From CAZFIM01 sp964519615 (GTDB taxonomy: Bacteria > Chloroflexota > Dehalococcoidia > GIF9 > UBA5629), in NCBI GenBank assembly GCA_964519615.1, contig CAZFIM010000010.1:1-51115 (forward strand): a stretch of 51,115 nucleotides of DNA, read 5' to 3'. A model generated the notes under the pieces. It was not told the origin of the DNA. It searched no databases and saw nothing but the letters and a program-made list of their open reading frames with translations. This document shows positions 23,936-32,707 of the stretch, in pieces (the first letter of the stretch is position 1; each line of letters starts with the position of its first letter). Both the position numbers and the translations under genes were made by a program.

Positions 23936-25189
23936 ATGAACAAGAAAAATATTATCAATCAACGCTGCAAGGGAGCCCGAGATATGCTCCCTTCCGATAT
24001 GGAGCGTTTCCGCTTTATAGAGGATGCCTTTACGAGCAATTGCCTTAAATGGGGTTATCATGAGGTCAGAACTCCCACATTGGAGCACCTGAACCTTTTC
24101 ACATCAGCAGGCACACTCACACCGTCTCTGCTTAACAGGGTCTATTCCTTCCTGGACTGGGACGGATGGAGCGGAGAACGCGTTGTATTGAGGCCTGATG
24201 GAACTATTCCGGTTGCCCGTCTCTATGTCGAGAACTTTTCAGGGCAGGAACCGGCACGCCTTTTTTACATCACCAATGTATTCGTATTCGAAGAGACGGG
24301 AAAAGAGAACAGGGAACGCTGGCAGTGCGGTGTGGAGCATCTGAATAATCCGGGAGCTTCCGCCGATATAGAGATAGTGATGCTGGCACTGAAAACGCTG
24401 CAATCCATCGGTCTTCAAAATGTTCAACTTCAGGTTTCGCATGCCGGTATGCTTAAGGCTATTATCAAGGACTTGAAGCTTAAACCGGAAGAGGAGACTG
24501 CTTTATTGGACCAGGTACGCGACGGCAACTGGAAAGCACTGGCGCAGATTAAATCTAAAAGTAAGTCTCTGAACTCTCTTATATCTCTACTTTTCGATCT
24601 CAAAGGTTGCTCAAGCGGTTATCTACGGAATATCAGATCATTGCCCGATATCTCCAGGAATTTGGGTGTTGAGCTTGATGATTTTATCGGGATTACAGAT
24701 CTTCTCGATGCTGTTGAATGCGTCTACGATATCGATGTAACCTTCACACCGGGGTTTGAATATTATACGGGGCTGTGCTTTCAGTTCACGCTGAACGGAC
24801 AAAAAATCGGAGGCGGCGGAAGATATAACGATCTTATTCCGCTCACGGGGGGGAAGAATACCTCTGCCTGCGGTTTTGCTCTCTATGTAAACCGGCTTAT
24901 GAGCATGGTTAAACCAAAGCAGGGAGAAGCTGCCGAAAGAGGCATTCAGATCAATGGTTTATCTAAAACCCCTGATGTGATAAAAAACTGTCTGGAACTT
25001 GCAGGAGCACTGCATGAATTGGGTTATATTGCAGAGCTTGATTTCTCCGGGCGTTCTGCAACATGGAGATGGCTGGTAAACGTAAACAGTCAAGAACCGT
25101 TTTATATCGTGGCCGACCAGAAAACCGGTAGTACCAAAGAAGCTGGTTCTACGTCTTCTGTTATTAATATTATAGGGGGCTCATCATAG
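23936..25189 (+). CDS. hisZ: ATP phosphoribosyltransferase regulatory subunit (HisZ)
   Basis: 417 residues. Related to histidyl-tRNA synthetase but with aminoacylation residues changed: the HisS motif LVRGLDYYT reads TPGFEYYTG, without the catalytic Arg, and the motif-2 region is FVFEETGKENRERWQCGVEH. RPDGTIPVARLY and GGGGRYNDLIPL remain. HisZ binds HisG of the short type, activates it and carries histidine feedback. Its position four bases before a HisG-like gene fits this exactly. First gene of hisZ-G-D-C-B. Confidence 0.92.
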   Translation: MNKKNIINQRCKGARDMLPSDMERFRFIEDAFTSNCLKWGYHEVRTPTLEHLNLFTSAGTLTPSLLNRVYSFLDWDGWSGERVVLRPDGTIPVARLYVENFSGQEPARLFYITNVFVFEETGKENRERWQCGVEHLNNPGASADIEIVMLALKTLQSIGLQNVQLQVSHAGMLKAIIKDLKLKPEEETALLDQVRDGNWKALAQIKSKSKSLNSLISLLFDLKGCSSGYLRNIRSLPDISRNLGVELDDFIGITDLLDAVECVYDIDVTFTPGFEYYTGLCFQFTLNGQKIGGGGRYNDLIPLTGGKNTSACGFALYVNRLMSMVKPKQGEAAERGIQINGLSKTPDVIKNCLELAGALHELGYIAELDFSGRSATWRWLVNVNSQEPFYIVADQKTGSTKEAGSTSSVINIIGGSS

Positions 25190-25193
25190 CCTG

Positions 25194-26627
25194 ATGAATA
25201 AGGGCCTTATAGATTATGTAAACTTAGCCCTGCCTAAAGGTAAGCTCCTCTCCGCTACATCCTGCCTCCTTAATGAAATGGGCCTGGGTTTCGATGAATA
25301 TAACCGCAGCACAAGAATATACCGCCTTAACTCCAGTTCTAACCCCTATCTCAGAGCCAAGATGTTTCAGGAGAAGGATATCCCTATCCAGGTGGCTGTG
25401 GGCAATTATGACCTCGGCATTTGCGGTCTGGACTGGATAGAAGAACTTATATGCCGTTATCCCCAAAGCCCTCTGGTAAAGATAATTGATCTTGGCTATG
25501 ACCCAGGTACGATACAACTGGCGGCCAGCCGCTATAGCGAACTCAGTGATGTATCTCAGCTTGCCGCCGGTCAGGTGAACTGGCGTATAGTAACGGAGTA
25601 TCCTAATATAGCGGAATCCGCCGCCGCCAGACTGAGGTTGAAGAAATTGCGCATATTCCCGGTCTGGGGAGCTGCTGAGGCGTATCCTCCAGAGAACGCG
25701 GACCTGGTAGTGCTCAGGACTACAGAAGAAGGGGAGATGGATACAAAAGGGCTTGTTCCGCTTAAGACTCTGTGCAATTCCACCGCATTTCTGGTGGCTA
25801 ACCGACGCAGTTTTTTGAAAAAAGATTTAAGTGATATTATTTCCCGGTTCAGCAGCACACTGAAAGGTAAGCGCAGGCCGTGGCTGGAGTTTAAATCATC
25901 CCGGGATGGTTATTTTACTAACGGTATCAGGCCCGCAAAGGACGATGCACTGTGGATGGCTTTACCTGACGGCCATCAGCAAAAACATATGGTCAAATTT
26001 TTTAATAAAGCTGGAATCCTGCTTGAGGGCTATGGAGAAGAGGAGAATACACGCCGTCCCTCCATTAATCTTGCGTCATGCAATATAAAAGTAATACGGC
26101 CGCAGGATATGCCGCTGCAGGTGGCCAACGGCAATTTCGATATCGCAATAACAGGCATTGACTGGTACTATGACCACCTCTACCGTTTCCCCACCTCCCC
26201 CATCGCCAAATTGCTCGACCTTGGTATCGGCAAGGTGAGAATGGTAGCGGTAGTGAGCGAATCGCTCCCTATTCATAACACCGACGATCTTAAAAAAATG
26301 GTGATGTCAGGACAGGTTTCACCAATCCGGGTTGCTTCCGAATACATCAATATAGCTGATAGATACCTGCGGGATAATCATGTCAGCCGCTATAAGGTTA
26401 TACCTACCTTCGGCTCGACCGAGGTTTTTCTGCCGGAAGATGCAGACCTCCTAATTGAGAATACGGAGACAGGCGCAACGTTGGCAGCCCATAATCTGCG
26501 AATTATAGATACCCTTTTCCAATCCACCGCCTGTGTTATCGCCAATAAGAACAGTATGAATGAAGCGGCGAAAAAGAGCAGGATAAATACTTTGATTGAT
26601 ACCTTCGGCCGCGTGGTAGATAATTAG
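25194..26627 (+). CDS. hisG: Duplicated, fused ATP phosphoribosyltransferase (two HisG-short units)
   Basis: 477 residues, about twice HisG-short (roughly 210). Two homologous units: about 1-235 and 250-477. Matching blocks are 11-18 with 254-262, 62-84 with 305-327, 130-144 with 378-392, and 157-187 with 405-435. Over the 50 residues from 62 and from 305, 20 are identical, and both share GxDW and SP-x-x-K-x-x-DLG. Unit 1 keeps the N-terminal PKGKL and TEYPN, but its PRPP loop is degraded (TTEEGEMD). Unit 2 keeps the canonical PRPP loop TETGATL (424-430), but its N-terminal motif is PDGHQQ and TEYPN is SEYIN. HisG makes phosphoribosyl-ATP from ATP and PRPP, the first histidine step. The fused chain may act as a pseudo-dimer with one composite site; that is inference. 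Confidence 0.88.
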   Translation: MNKGLIDYVNLALPKGKLLSATSCLLNEMGLGFDEYNRSTRIYRLNSSSNPYLRAKMFQEKDIPIQVAVGNYDLGICGLDWIEELICRYPQSPLVKIIDLGYDPGTIQLAASRYSELSDVSQLAAGQVNWRIVTEYPNIAESAAARLRLKKLRIFPVWGAAEAYPPENADLVVLRTTEEGEMDTKGLVPLKTLCNSTAFLVANRRSFLKKDLSDIISRFSSTLKGKRRPWLEFKSSRDGYFTNGIRPAKDDALWMALPDGHQQKHMVKFFNKAGILLEGYGEEENTRRPSINLASCNIKVIRPQDMPLQVANGNFDIAITGIDWYYDHLYRFPTSPIAKLLDLGIGKVRMVAVVSESLPIHNTDDLKKMVMSGQVSPIRVASEYINIADRYLRDNHVSRYKVIPTFGSTEVFLPEDADLLIENTETGATLAAHNLRIIDTLFQSTACVIANKNSMNEAAKKSRINTLIDTFGRVVDN

Positions 26628-26631
26628 CTTT

Positions 26632-27951
26632 ATGAATATAGCGGTTATTAAAGGATTTACCTCAGCCAGAGATCAACTGGACAGGTCTGCTCCGCTTGAA
26701 GGCAGACTTTCCAGCCAGACACAAAGCAGTTATAGCAACGTTGAGCGTACCGTTAAGCGGATTATCACAGCGGTACGCCGCGGAGGTGATGCCGCACTGA
26801 TCCGGTATACCAGACGTCTGGATGGAGTCTCACTCAAACACCTCGAGGTCAGTAATTCTGAAATTAAAATAGCTTATGAACAAGTTGAACCGCAGCTTAT
26901 CTCCGCATTGAAACTGGCAGCGCAGCGGATACGTGATTTCCATAGTGCGAGAATGAAAGAGCATACGCTGGCTGTTATGCATAACGGTACAGGCCGTAAA
27001 ATAATTCCCCTGGAAAAAGCAGGTATCTACGTCCCCGGCGGAACCGCAGCGTATCCTTCAACCGTCCTTATGACGGCAATACCTGCACGCGCAGCAGGCG
27101 TACCTGAGCTGGTGATGGTGACACCTCCGCGTTCCGACGGTACTATCCCTCCCTCGACACTGGCGGCGGCTCACATCGCAGGAGTTGACCGTATTTTCAA
27201 GATAGGCGGAGCGCAGGCGATCGCCGCACTGGCATACGGCACTGAATCAGTACCGCGTGTAGACAAAATCTGCGGGCCGGGTAATGTGTACGTGGCGGCT
27301 GCCAAGAGGCTTGTTTTCGGCGCGGTGGATATAGACGGCATCGAGGGACCGAGCGAAGTTATCGTTATCGCCGATGAGAGCGCACGGGCTGAGTACTGCG
27401 CAGCAGACCTCATCGCTCAGGCCGAACATGACCGGCTGACCTCAGCTATATTTATTACCACGTCCTCTGAACTTGCCGATAAGGTAAAGGAGGAGCTGTC
27501 AGCCCAGCTTATGCATGCGGACATCAAAGGCCGTGAAGCGATCGCCCGCCAGGCGCTGGAATCGGGCGGCAAAATAGTCATAGTAGATTCTGTGAAGGAA
27601 GCCATCGAACTTTCCAATATGTTTGCACCGGAACACCTGCTTATCATGGTGCGTAACGCAGAATCATATCTTGATTGCGTCCGCAATGCCGGCTGCGTGT
27701 TTGTGGGAGAGAGTTCACCCGTCGTGCTGGGTGATTATATAGCCGGGCCAAGCCATGTACTGCCTACTGACGGTACTGCCAGGTTCGGCTCTGCTCTCGG
27801 CGTGGAGGACTTTCTAAAATCAGTCAATATAGTTATACTGGAAAGAAAAGATCTGGTTGAACTCGGCCCGGCCGCAGCGGTTATAGCGCGCTCGGAAGGT
27901 CTTGCCGGACATGCGCACGCGGTGGATATTAGACTAAAAAAGGATGGGTAA
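26632..27951 (+). CDS. hisD: Histidinol dehydrogenase
   Basis: 439 residues, normal. Oxidises L-histidinol to histidine in two NAD-dependent steps with zinc. GPGNVYVAAAKRLVFG, DIDGIEGPSEV, the zinc-ligand region AQAEHD, the catalytic-base region FAPEHL and GPSHVLPT are present. It starts four bases after the hisG stop. Confidence 0.97.
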   Translation: MNIAVIKGFTSARDQLDRSAPLEGRLSSQTQSSYSNVERTVKRIITAVRRGGDAALIRYTRRLDGVSLKHLEVSNSEIKIAYEQVEPQLISALKLAAQRIRDFHSARMKEHTLAVMHNGTGRKIIPLEKAGIYVPGGTAAYPSTVLMTAIPARAAGVPELVMVTPPRSDGTIPPSTLAAAHIAGVDRIFKIGGAQAIAALAYGTESVPRVDKICGPGNVYVAAAKRLVFGAVDIDGIEGPSEVIVIADESARAEYCAADLIAQAEHDRLTSAIFITTSSELADKVKEELSAQLMHADIKGREAIARQALESGGKIVIVDSVKEAIELSNMFAPEHLLIMVRNAESYLDCVRNAGCVFVGESSPVVLGDYIAGPSHVLPTDGTARFGSALGVEDFLKSVNIVILERKDLVELGPAAAVIARSEGLAGHAHAVDIRLKKDG

Positions 27952-27953
27952 TA

Positions 27954-29054
27954 ATGACATCATCCGATTATAATATTAAAAACCTGGTCAGACACGATTT
28001 TCAGAATATCGCACCCTATGTGCCTATCGAGCCGCCGGACATTGTCAGCAGCAGCGGAGGCATAGCCCCTGATGATATTATTAAGCTGGATGGCAATGAA
28101 AACCCTTACGGTTGTTCTGAGAAGGTGAATAGAGCACTTGCGAAGTACTCTCAATTCCATATTTACCCTGATCCTCAGCAGCGGAAGCTGCGTGCAGCAC
28201 TTGAGGAATTCACCGGATACGAAGCACGTAATATCGTAGCCGGCGCGGGAAGCGATGAACTTATAGATGTCATACTCAGACTTTTTATAGAGCCCGGAGA
28301 CAGCGTGATCAACCTTGTACCTACTTTCGGCATGTACCCTTTCTGCACTGAGATATGCGCCGGACATACTATATCAGTTCCAAGGCTTGCCGATTTTTCT
28401 CTGGATATAGCCGCTATAGAGAAAGCTTGCGATAAGAGGACAAAGGTCGTTTTTATCGCTTCGCCGAATAACCCCTCCGGCAATACCATCAGTGAAAAGG
28501 AACTGGAAAGAATACTCAAACTGGGTATTATTGTGGTTGTGGATGAAGCATATGCCGAATTCAGCGGACACACAATTTCGCACATGGTGAAAAATCATCT
28601 TAATCTTATCGTGCTGCGTACTTTCAGCAAATGGGCAGGACTTGCCGGGCTGCGAGTAGGCTACGGCATTTTCCCCGAGTATATCGCCCGCTATATTATG
28701 AAGATAAAACAGCCTTACAATATAAATGCAGCAGCCCAGGTAGCAGCTCTGATATCGCTTGATGATATCGATTACCTGAGAAAGACGATCTCTCTTATAT
28801 TACAGGAACGCAAACGGTTATGGAAGGAACTTCAAAATATTAACTGGTTGAAAACGTTTCCCACAGAGGCCAATTTTATCCTCTGCCAGGTTATGGACGG
28901 CAATGCCAAAGATATACATGCGCAGCTTAAGGAGCAGGGTATATTGATCCGTTATTTTGATACACCTTTACTGCAGAATTACATACGCATAAGCGTGGGC
29001 AAACCCGCGCATACCGATAAACTCATCGATGCGTTAAAAAAGGCACACTCCTGA
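27954..29054 (+). CDS. hisC: Histidinol-phosphate aminotransferase
   Basis: 366 residues. PLP-dependent class I/II aminotransferase converting imidazole-acetol phosphate to histidinol phosphate. LDGNENPYG near the start, SPNNPSGN, VDEAYAEF and the PLP-lysine segment LRTFSKWAGLAGLRVGYG are all visible. It begins two bases after the hisD stop. Confidence 0.96.
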   Translation: MTSSDYNIKNLVRHDFQNIAPYVPIEPPDIVSSSGGIAPDDIIKLDGNENPYGCSEKVNRALAKYSQFHIYPDPQQRKLRAALEEFTGYEARNIVAGAGSDELIDVILRLFIEPGDSVINLVPTFGMYPFCTEICAGHTISVPRLADFSLDIAAIEKACDKRTKVVFIASPNNPSGNTISEKELERILKLGIIVVVDEAYAEFSGHTISHMVKNHLNLIVLRTFSKWAGLAGLRVGYGIFPEYIARYIMKIKQPYNINAAAQVAALISLDDIDYLRKTISLILQERKRLWKELQNINWLKTFPTEANFILCQVMDGNAKDIHAQLKEQGILIRYFDTPLLQNYIRISVGKPAHTDKLIDALKKAHS

Positions 29055-29080
29055 CAGGACATTCAGGAAACCTGTATAAT
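29051..29080 (+). promoter_or_regulatory. Predicted internal promoter ahead of hisB
   Basis: CTGACA (29051-29056, 5/6) overlaps the end of hisC; 18 bases later is TATAAT (29075-29080). A start near 29087 leaves about 30 bases with AAAGGGG before the hisB ATG. Confidence 0.5.
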
Positions 29081-29116
29081 CTATCTGGCCGGGAAAATTG
29101 TTTAAAGGGGTTTGAT

Positions 29117-29707
29117 ATGGCTGTAAGAACTGGAAAGGTCACCCGTAATACCAAGGAGACATCCATAAAGGCGGAGCTTGCACTGGACGGCTCGAGCAAA
29201 TATCAGATCACAACAGGCATACGGTTCTTTGACCACATGCTCTGCCAGCTTGCTCAGCATGGTATATTCGATATTACCCTTTCTGCCTCCGGCTCAGATG
29301 ACCATCATGTTATTGAAGATGTGGGTATCGTTCTGGGGCGAGCATTCAACCAGGCATTGGGCAATAGGCAGGGAATTGTAAGATTTGCCGATGCCACAGT
29401 TCCCATGGATGATGCGCTGGCTCAGGTTGCATTGGATATCGGAGGAAGGGGATTCGCCGTTCTCAATGCACCGTTTACTTATCCCAGCATAAGCGATATG
29501 CCCACGGATCTTATCAGCCACTTTTTTATCTCTTTTGCGGCGGAATCGAAGATCAATATACATATAAAAGTCCTTGCCGGCACCAATGACCATCATAAAG
29601 CAGAAGCAATTTTTAAAGCGCTGGCACGAGCTCTCGACAAGGCAACACGATTCGATCCCAGAATAAAAGATATAACACCCAGCACGAAGGATATTATCGA
29701 ACAATAG
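29117..29707 (+). CDS. hisB: Imidazoleglycerol-phosphate dehydratase
   Basis: 196 residues, the single-function short form. Manganese-binding His motifs are HHVIEDVGI and TNDHHKAEA, with FDHMLCQLAQHG near the start. Dehydrates IGP to imidazole-acetol phosphate. The last his gene here: hisH, hisA, hisF and hisI do not follow. A weak 6-bp hairpin (29708-29727) follows directly. Confidence 0.96.
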   Translation: MAVRTGKVTRNTKETSIKAELALDGSSKYQITTGIRFFDHMLCQLAQHGIFDITLSASGSDDHHVIEDVGIVLGRAFNQALGNRQGIVRFADATVPMDDALAQVALDIGGRGFAVLNAPFTYPSISDMPTDLISHFFISFAAESKINIHIKVLAGTNDHHKAEAIFKALARALDKATRFDPRIKDITPSTKDIIEQ

Positions 29708-29743
29708 ACCTGTATCTGTAGACAGGTTAGCTGGGTATTTCCG

Positions 29744-30925
29744 CTACGAGATATCAGAGACCTTTGTATCAGATGTTTTACCGTTAAGATAGTTCGCAGC
29801 AAACTCAACAAGCTCATCGCCTTCAAGCTCGCTTTCGATATCCGGCGTTACTCCCACGCCCTGTAAAGGGTGCCCTTTTGGTGTAAGCCAGCGCGCAATT
29901 GTGAGGTGAATTGCAGAGCCGTCTTCCAGCGTTCGAATAATCTGGACGCTGCCCTTGCCGAACGTCTGTGTACCGATGATTGTCGCTCTCCCGTAATCCT
30001 GAAGAGCTCCCGCCACCACTTCGCTTGCGCTGGCACTGCCTTCATTAACCAGCACGACCATAGGTATGTCAAGCGCTACACCGCCTTTTCTGGCACTCTG
30101 CGAACTATGGATACCTTCGCTGTCAACCACATCCACTACGACACCATCGGAGATAAACTCGCTGGCAACATTAACCGCGACATTTAGGAGCCCGCCCGGA
30201 TTATTACGCAGATCCAGAACAATGCCATCGACACCTGCACCAATGATTTCTTGCAGCCCCTCTCTCAGGTCCTGATCTGATGTCTGTAAGAAACCAACCA
30301 GCTGTATATAGCCGATGTTCTCTCTTCTTTCCGTTACCACGGTCTCAAGCTTAATCTCACCTCTCACTATTTTTACATCTACAGGCTCTTCAGCCTCATT
30401 TTTAAGAATACTCAGCATTACAGGAGTACCGGCAGGACCCTGTATGATGAGGGCTACTTCAGTAACGCTTTTGCCGTCTGTGGAAGTCCCGTCAACCGCT
30501 AAAATGATATCACCCGGTTCCAGCCCAGCTTCCTCCGCCGGAGAACCTTTCATCGGCGCAATAATGACCATCTGCTCATCTCTCTCCCCCACATACGCAC
30601 CAATGCCCTGATATTTACCTTTTAAGTTCTGTAATTCCAGATCGTAAATCTCAGGCTCAATATAGGCGCTGTAGTCATCATCAAGCGCATCTATCATTCC
30701 CTTAACGGCACCTTGACTGAGTTCTACCGCGTCGAGCTTGTCTTTATCCACATATTCGGCGTTAATCATATTCCAGGCTTCCACCAGAATATCGAACTGC
30801 GGCGGCAACCCATCAATACCGGATGTTTGTTTTCCTTTATAAGCATCTACCGCCACATAAAGCGCACCTGCTGTAATCAGCACGCATAGCACTATACTTA
30901 TGATGCAAGCTCTTTTGATATTCAT
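29744..30925 (-). CDS. ctpA: C-terminal processing (S41) serine protease
   Basis: 393 residues. An N-terminal signal/anchor (residues about 5-27), a PDZ domain (GKYQGIGAYVGERDEQ, GSPAEEAGLEPGDIILAVDG) and an S41 core with LDLRNNPGGLL, the nucleophile Ser in GSASASEVVAGAL and the general-base Lys in TFGKGSVQ. It is expected outside the membrane, trimming C-termini of exported proteins. GAGG precedes the ATG. Convergent with hisB. Confidence 0.93.
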   Translation of the reverse strand: MNIKRACIISIVLCVLITAGALYVAVDAYKGKQTSGIDGLPPQFDILVEAWNMINAEYVDKDKLDAVELSQGAVKGMIDALDDDYSAYIEPEIYDLELQNLKGKYQGIGAYVGERDEQMVIIAPMKGSPAEEAGLEPGDIILAVDGTSTDGKSVTEVALIIQGPAGTPVMLSILKNEAEEPVDVKIVRGEIKLETVVTERRENIGYIQLVGFLQTSDQDLREGLQEIIGAGVDGIVLDLRNNPGGLLNVAVNVASEFISDGVVVDVVDSEGIHSSQSARKGGVALDIPMVVLVNEGSASASEVVAGALQDYGRATIIGTQTFGKGSVQIIRTLEDGSAIHLTIARWLTPKGHPLQGVGVTPDIESELEGDELVEFAANYLNGKTSDTKVSDIS

Positions 30926-30969
30926 GAATACCTCAACATTCCAGATATGTGATTACAATCCTACGAGGT

Positions 30970-30978
30970 ATTATAACA
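30970..30978 (-). promoter_or_regulatory. Extended -10 promoter for ctpA
   Basis: On the minus strand TGTTATAAT, an extended -10 element, with a poor -35. A start near 30963 gives a leader of about 38 bases with GAGG before the ctpA ATG. Confidence 0.5.
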
Positions 30979-31000
30979 ATTTGCGAGGGTAATAAGAAAT

Positions 31001-31231
31001 TCACTGCTCAGCTTTTTGAGCCGTGACCTGTTGTACCATCTCCAATGTCTGGTCCAGACTACTGACCCGTAGAGAAAGACCGAGTAGTTTGAGCTCTTCA
31101 TGTCCCATATTATCGAATAACCTTTGCCCGGCTACTCTTGCCATCTCGTCATACAGGGCAGGCCATTGGCTGCCCCTACGCTCTATGCAAAATAATATGA
31201 AATCTCTCAATTTCGGTTCTAAAGGAATCAT
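31001..31231 (-). CDS. Small conserved-looking protein of unknown function
   Basis: 76 residues, soluble and mixed-charge: it starts MIPLEPKLRDFILFCIERRG and has two predicted helices, the second (about 40-70) partly amphipathic. I do not recognise a domain. It is kept as real because it has normal codon and amino-acid composition, fills the gap between rnpB and ctpA, and has no competing frame. It may share regulation with ctpA, which starts 75 bases downstream. Confidence 0.6.
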   Translation of the reverse strand: MIPLEPKLRDFILFCIERRGSQWPALYDEMARVAGQRLFDNMGHEELKLLGLSLRVSSLDQTLEMVQQVTAQKAEQ

Positions 31232-31280
31232 AAAATCAAGTCCCGACGAATTCTTTATGAAGAGTCCATATTTTAATACA

Positions 31281-31310
31281 GCGCATCAGGGGCATCAAGG
31301 GCGCTCAGGG
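31281..31310. repeat. Three imperfect tandem decamers
   Basis: Consecutive ten-base units GCGCATCAGG, GGCATCAAGG and GCGCTCAGGG, followed by GCG, lie in the gap between the small protein and rnpB. They are short and imperfect; meaning unknown. Confidence 0.4.
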
Positions 31311-31466
31311 GCGAAAAAAGAAAGACCTTGCTGTTTAAGTACCCTTTAGCAGGTGGCATGTTAAGCTTTCTACCTCTTCTTTGCCCGTTTTTATAGGTGA
31401 GGTAATTGTTAAAAATAGATTGATGATAATGTAATAGAGGCGTATTTATGTTTGTGAGGATAAAAG

Positions 31467-31820
31467 CCAAGTAGACCTATAAGCCGGGTTCTGTACCCTG
31501 TTGTCAGGGCGATGGCCATCAATCTAGCCCTGCTGTTGCCAGCAGGATCAAGCGACCTACCCGGGGTCAGGGCCAGGCGTCCCCATTTGCCCCCTATTCG
31601 GTCTTGCTCCGGGTAGGGTTTACCCAGCCAGCCGGTCACCCGACTGCTGGTGAGCTCTTACCTCACCATTTCACCCTTACTTCTCCTGGGAGGAGCGGTA
31701 TGTTTCTGTGGCACTATCCGTAGGGTCACCCCTCCTGGGCGTTACCCAGCACCCTGCCTGGTGGAGCCCGGACTTTCCTCGACGGCTTTTTATGCCGGCG
31801 CGGCCATCCGGTCTACTTGG
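31467..31820 (-). ncRNA. rnpB: RNase P RNA
   Basis: 354 nt. The ends pair perfectly as helix P1 (CCAAGTAGACC with GGTCTACTTGG). Near the 5' end is GAGGAAAGTCCGGGCTCC, and near the 3' end AGAACCCGGCTTATAG; both are universal bacterial rnpB blocks. The layout looks like ancestral type A. It is the catalytic RNA that trims tRNA 5' leaders. The 5' end agrees with the promoter at 31828-31856. Confidence 0.95.
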
Positions 31821-31827
31821 CCTTTTC

Positions 31828-31856
31828 ACTCTACACTGTATGGTAACAGCCGTCAA
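31828..31856 (-). promoter_or_regulatory. Promoter of rnpB
   Basis: Minus-strand TTGACG (31851-31856), 17 bases, TAGAGT (31828-31833). Seven bases after the -10 box is the first base of the RNA at 31820, which helps to fix the 5' end. Confidence 0.65.
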
Positions 31857-31962
31857 CAGAAAGACAAGATTCATGCGGCAGATAAGTATAAAGATGAAAT
31901 GAGTGGAAAGAATCCACAATGCATCAGCAGAATCGCTGTTGTAGTGAAGAGATGAGATTAAG

Positions 31963-32658
31963 TTAACCGATGTATAATATGCGCCCGCAGCTCGTACACT
32001 GAACAAGCTTGCCTGTACGAGCTCCTTGTATCTGGCTCATGGGAAGATTCAAGCGGCATCCCTGACATCTGCCCTGCTCGATACGTGATACCGCAGGACC
32101 CTTGCGCGCCCGCACACTTTCATACACTTTCAAATCAGCAATATCGATACCAGAAGCAACGGCATCACGCTGCTGCTGCAACTCAGCTAGCTTTTGCTCA
32201 AGCACTTTTCCCTCTTCCAGCAGGCCTTTCTGTGATTCCTGCCATTCCCTTTCCATTTGCACAAGTTCTGCGTTTGTCCTATTTATACCTTTGTCCGTCT
32301 CCTCTTCATCGGACAGTATTTCAAGCAACCCATCCTCTTTCTTATCCAGGTTGCTTTTATGCATTTTGGAGTCCTGCTCTAAATCAAGAAGCTCTTTAGG
32401 GTTTTTAACTTTTCCGCTAAAGAGCTTCTCGTTAAGCTTGCTCAGTGTCCTGGTCAGTTCGTCAATATCCCATTCCAGTTCTTTCTTACGTTTACGGATA
32501 TCATCCAGATGTTCCTTATATCCGGCTATTTTTTCCTTCTGCGCGAGTATTTGCTCACTCTCGCCGATACGGCTATTGAGTTCATCTAATGAATTACGGT
32601 GCATTTCGATCTCGCTGTCTACCAGTTGTAATTCATAGAGTTGTTTTACTGAATTCAT
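31963..32658 (-). CDS. Coiled-coil protein with C-terminal C4 zinc ribbon
   Basis: About 231 residues from the ATG at 32658 (MNSVKQLYELQLVDSEI); the longer frame to 32733 would overlap the upstream gene. Nearly all of residues 10-170 are heptad-like coiled coil rich in Glu, Lys and Leu. The end is a zinc ribbon, CQGC and CTSC about 20 residues apart. This is the common bacterial zinc-ribbon coiled-coil family (DUF-type), with no settled function. It lies 49 bp downstream of the MBL-fold gene, probably co-transcribed. Confidence 0.85.
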   Translation of the reverse strand: MNSVKQLYELQLVDSEIEMHRNSLDELNSRIGESEQILAQKEKIAGYKEHLDDIRKRKKELEWDIDELTRTLSKLNEKLFSGKVKNPKELLDLEQDSKMHKSNLDKKEDGLLEILSDEEETDKGINRTNAELVQMEREWQESQKGLLEEGKVLEQKLAELQQQRDAVASGIDIADLKVYESVRARKGPAVSRIEQGRCQGCRLNLPMSQIQGARTGKLVQCTSCGRILYIG

Positions 32659-32707
32659 AGCCTTGCTTCCGGCCTGCCCTTTACTATTTTTTTCAATGAA
32701 GAACCAT

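Noticed and set aside
23825..24088. Extended N-terminus for the NfeD protein (88 extra residues)
   Set aside because: It would overlap hisZ on the opposite strand and both promoters; the ATG at 23824 has GGAG and a signal sequence.
29708..29727. Hairpin ACCTGT/ACAGGT after hisB as terminator
   Set aside because: A six-pair stem without a T-run is too weak to call.
31409..32006. Several frames of 64-109 codons around 31.4-32.0 kb
   Set aside because: They overlap rnpB, which is clearly an RNA gene with paired ends and its own promoter.
32102..32638. 178-codon Ser-rich frame on the plus strand
   Set aside because: It is the antisense of the Glu/Lys-rich coiled coil of the zinc-ribbon gene; its composition is what that reverse complement yields.
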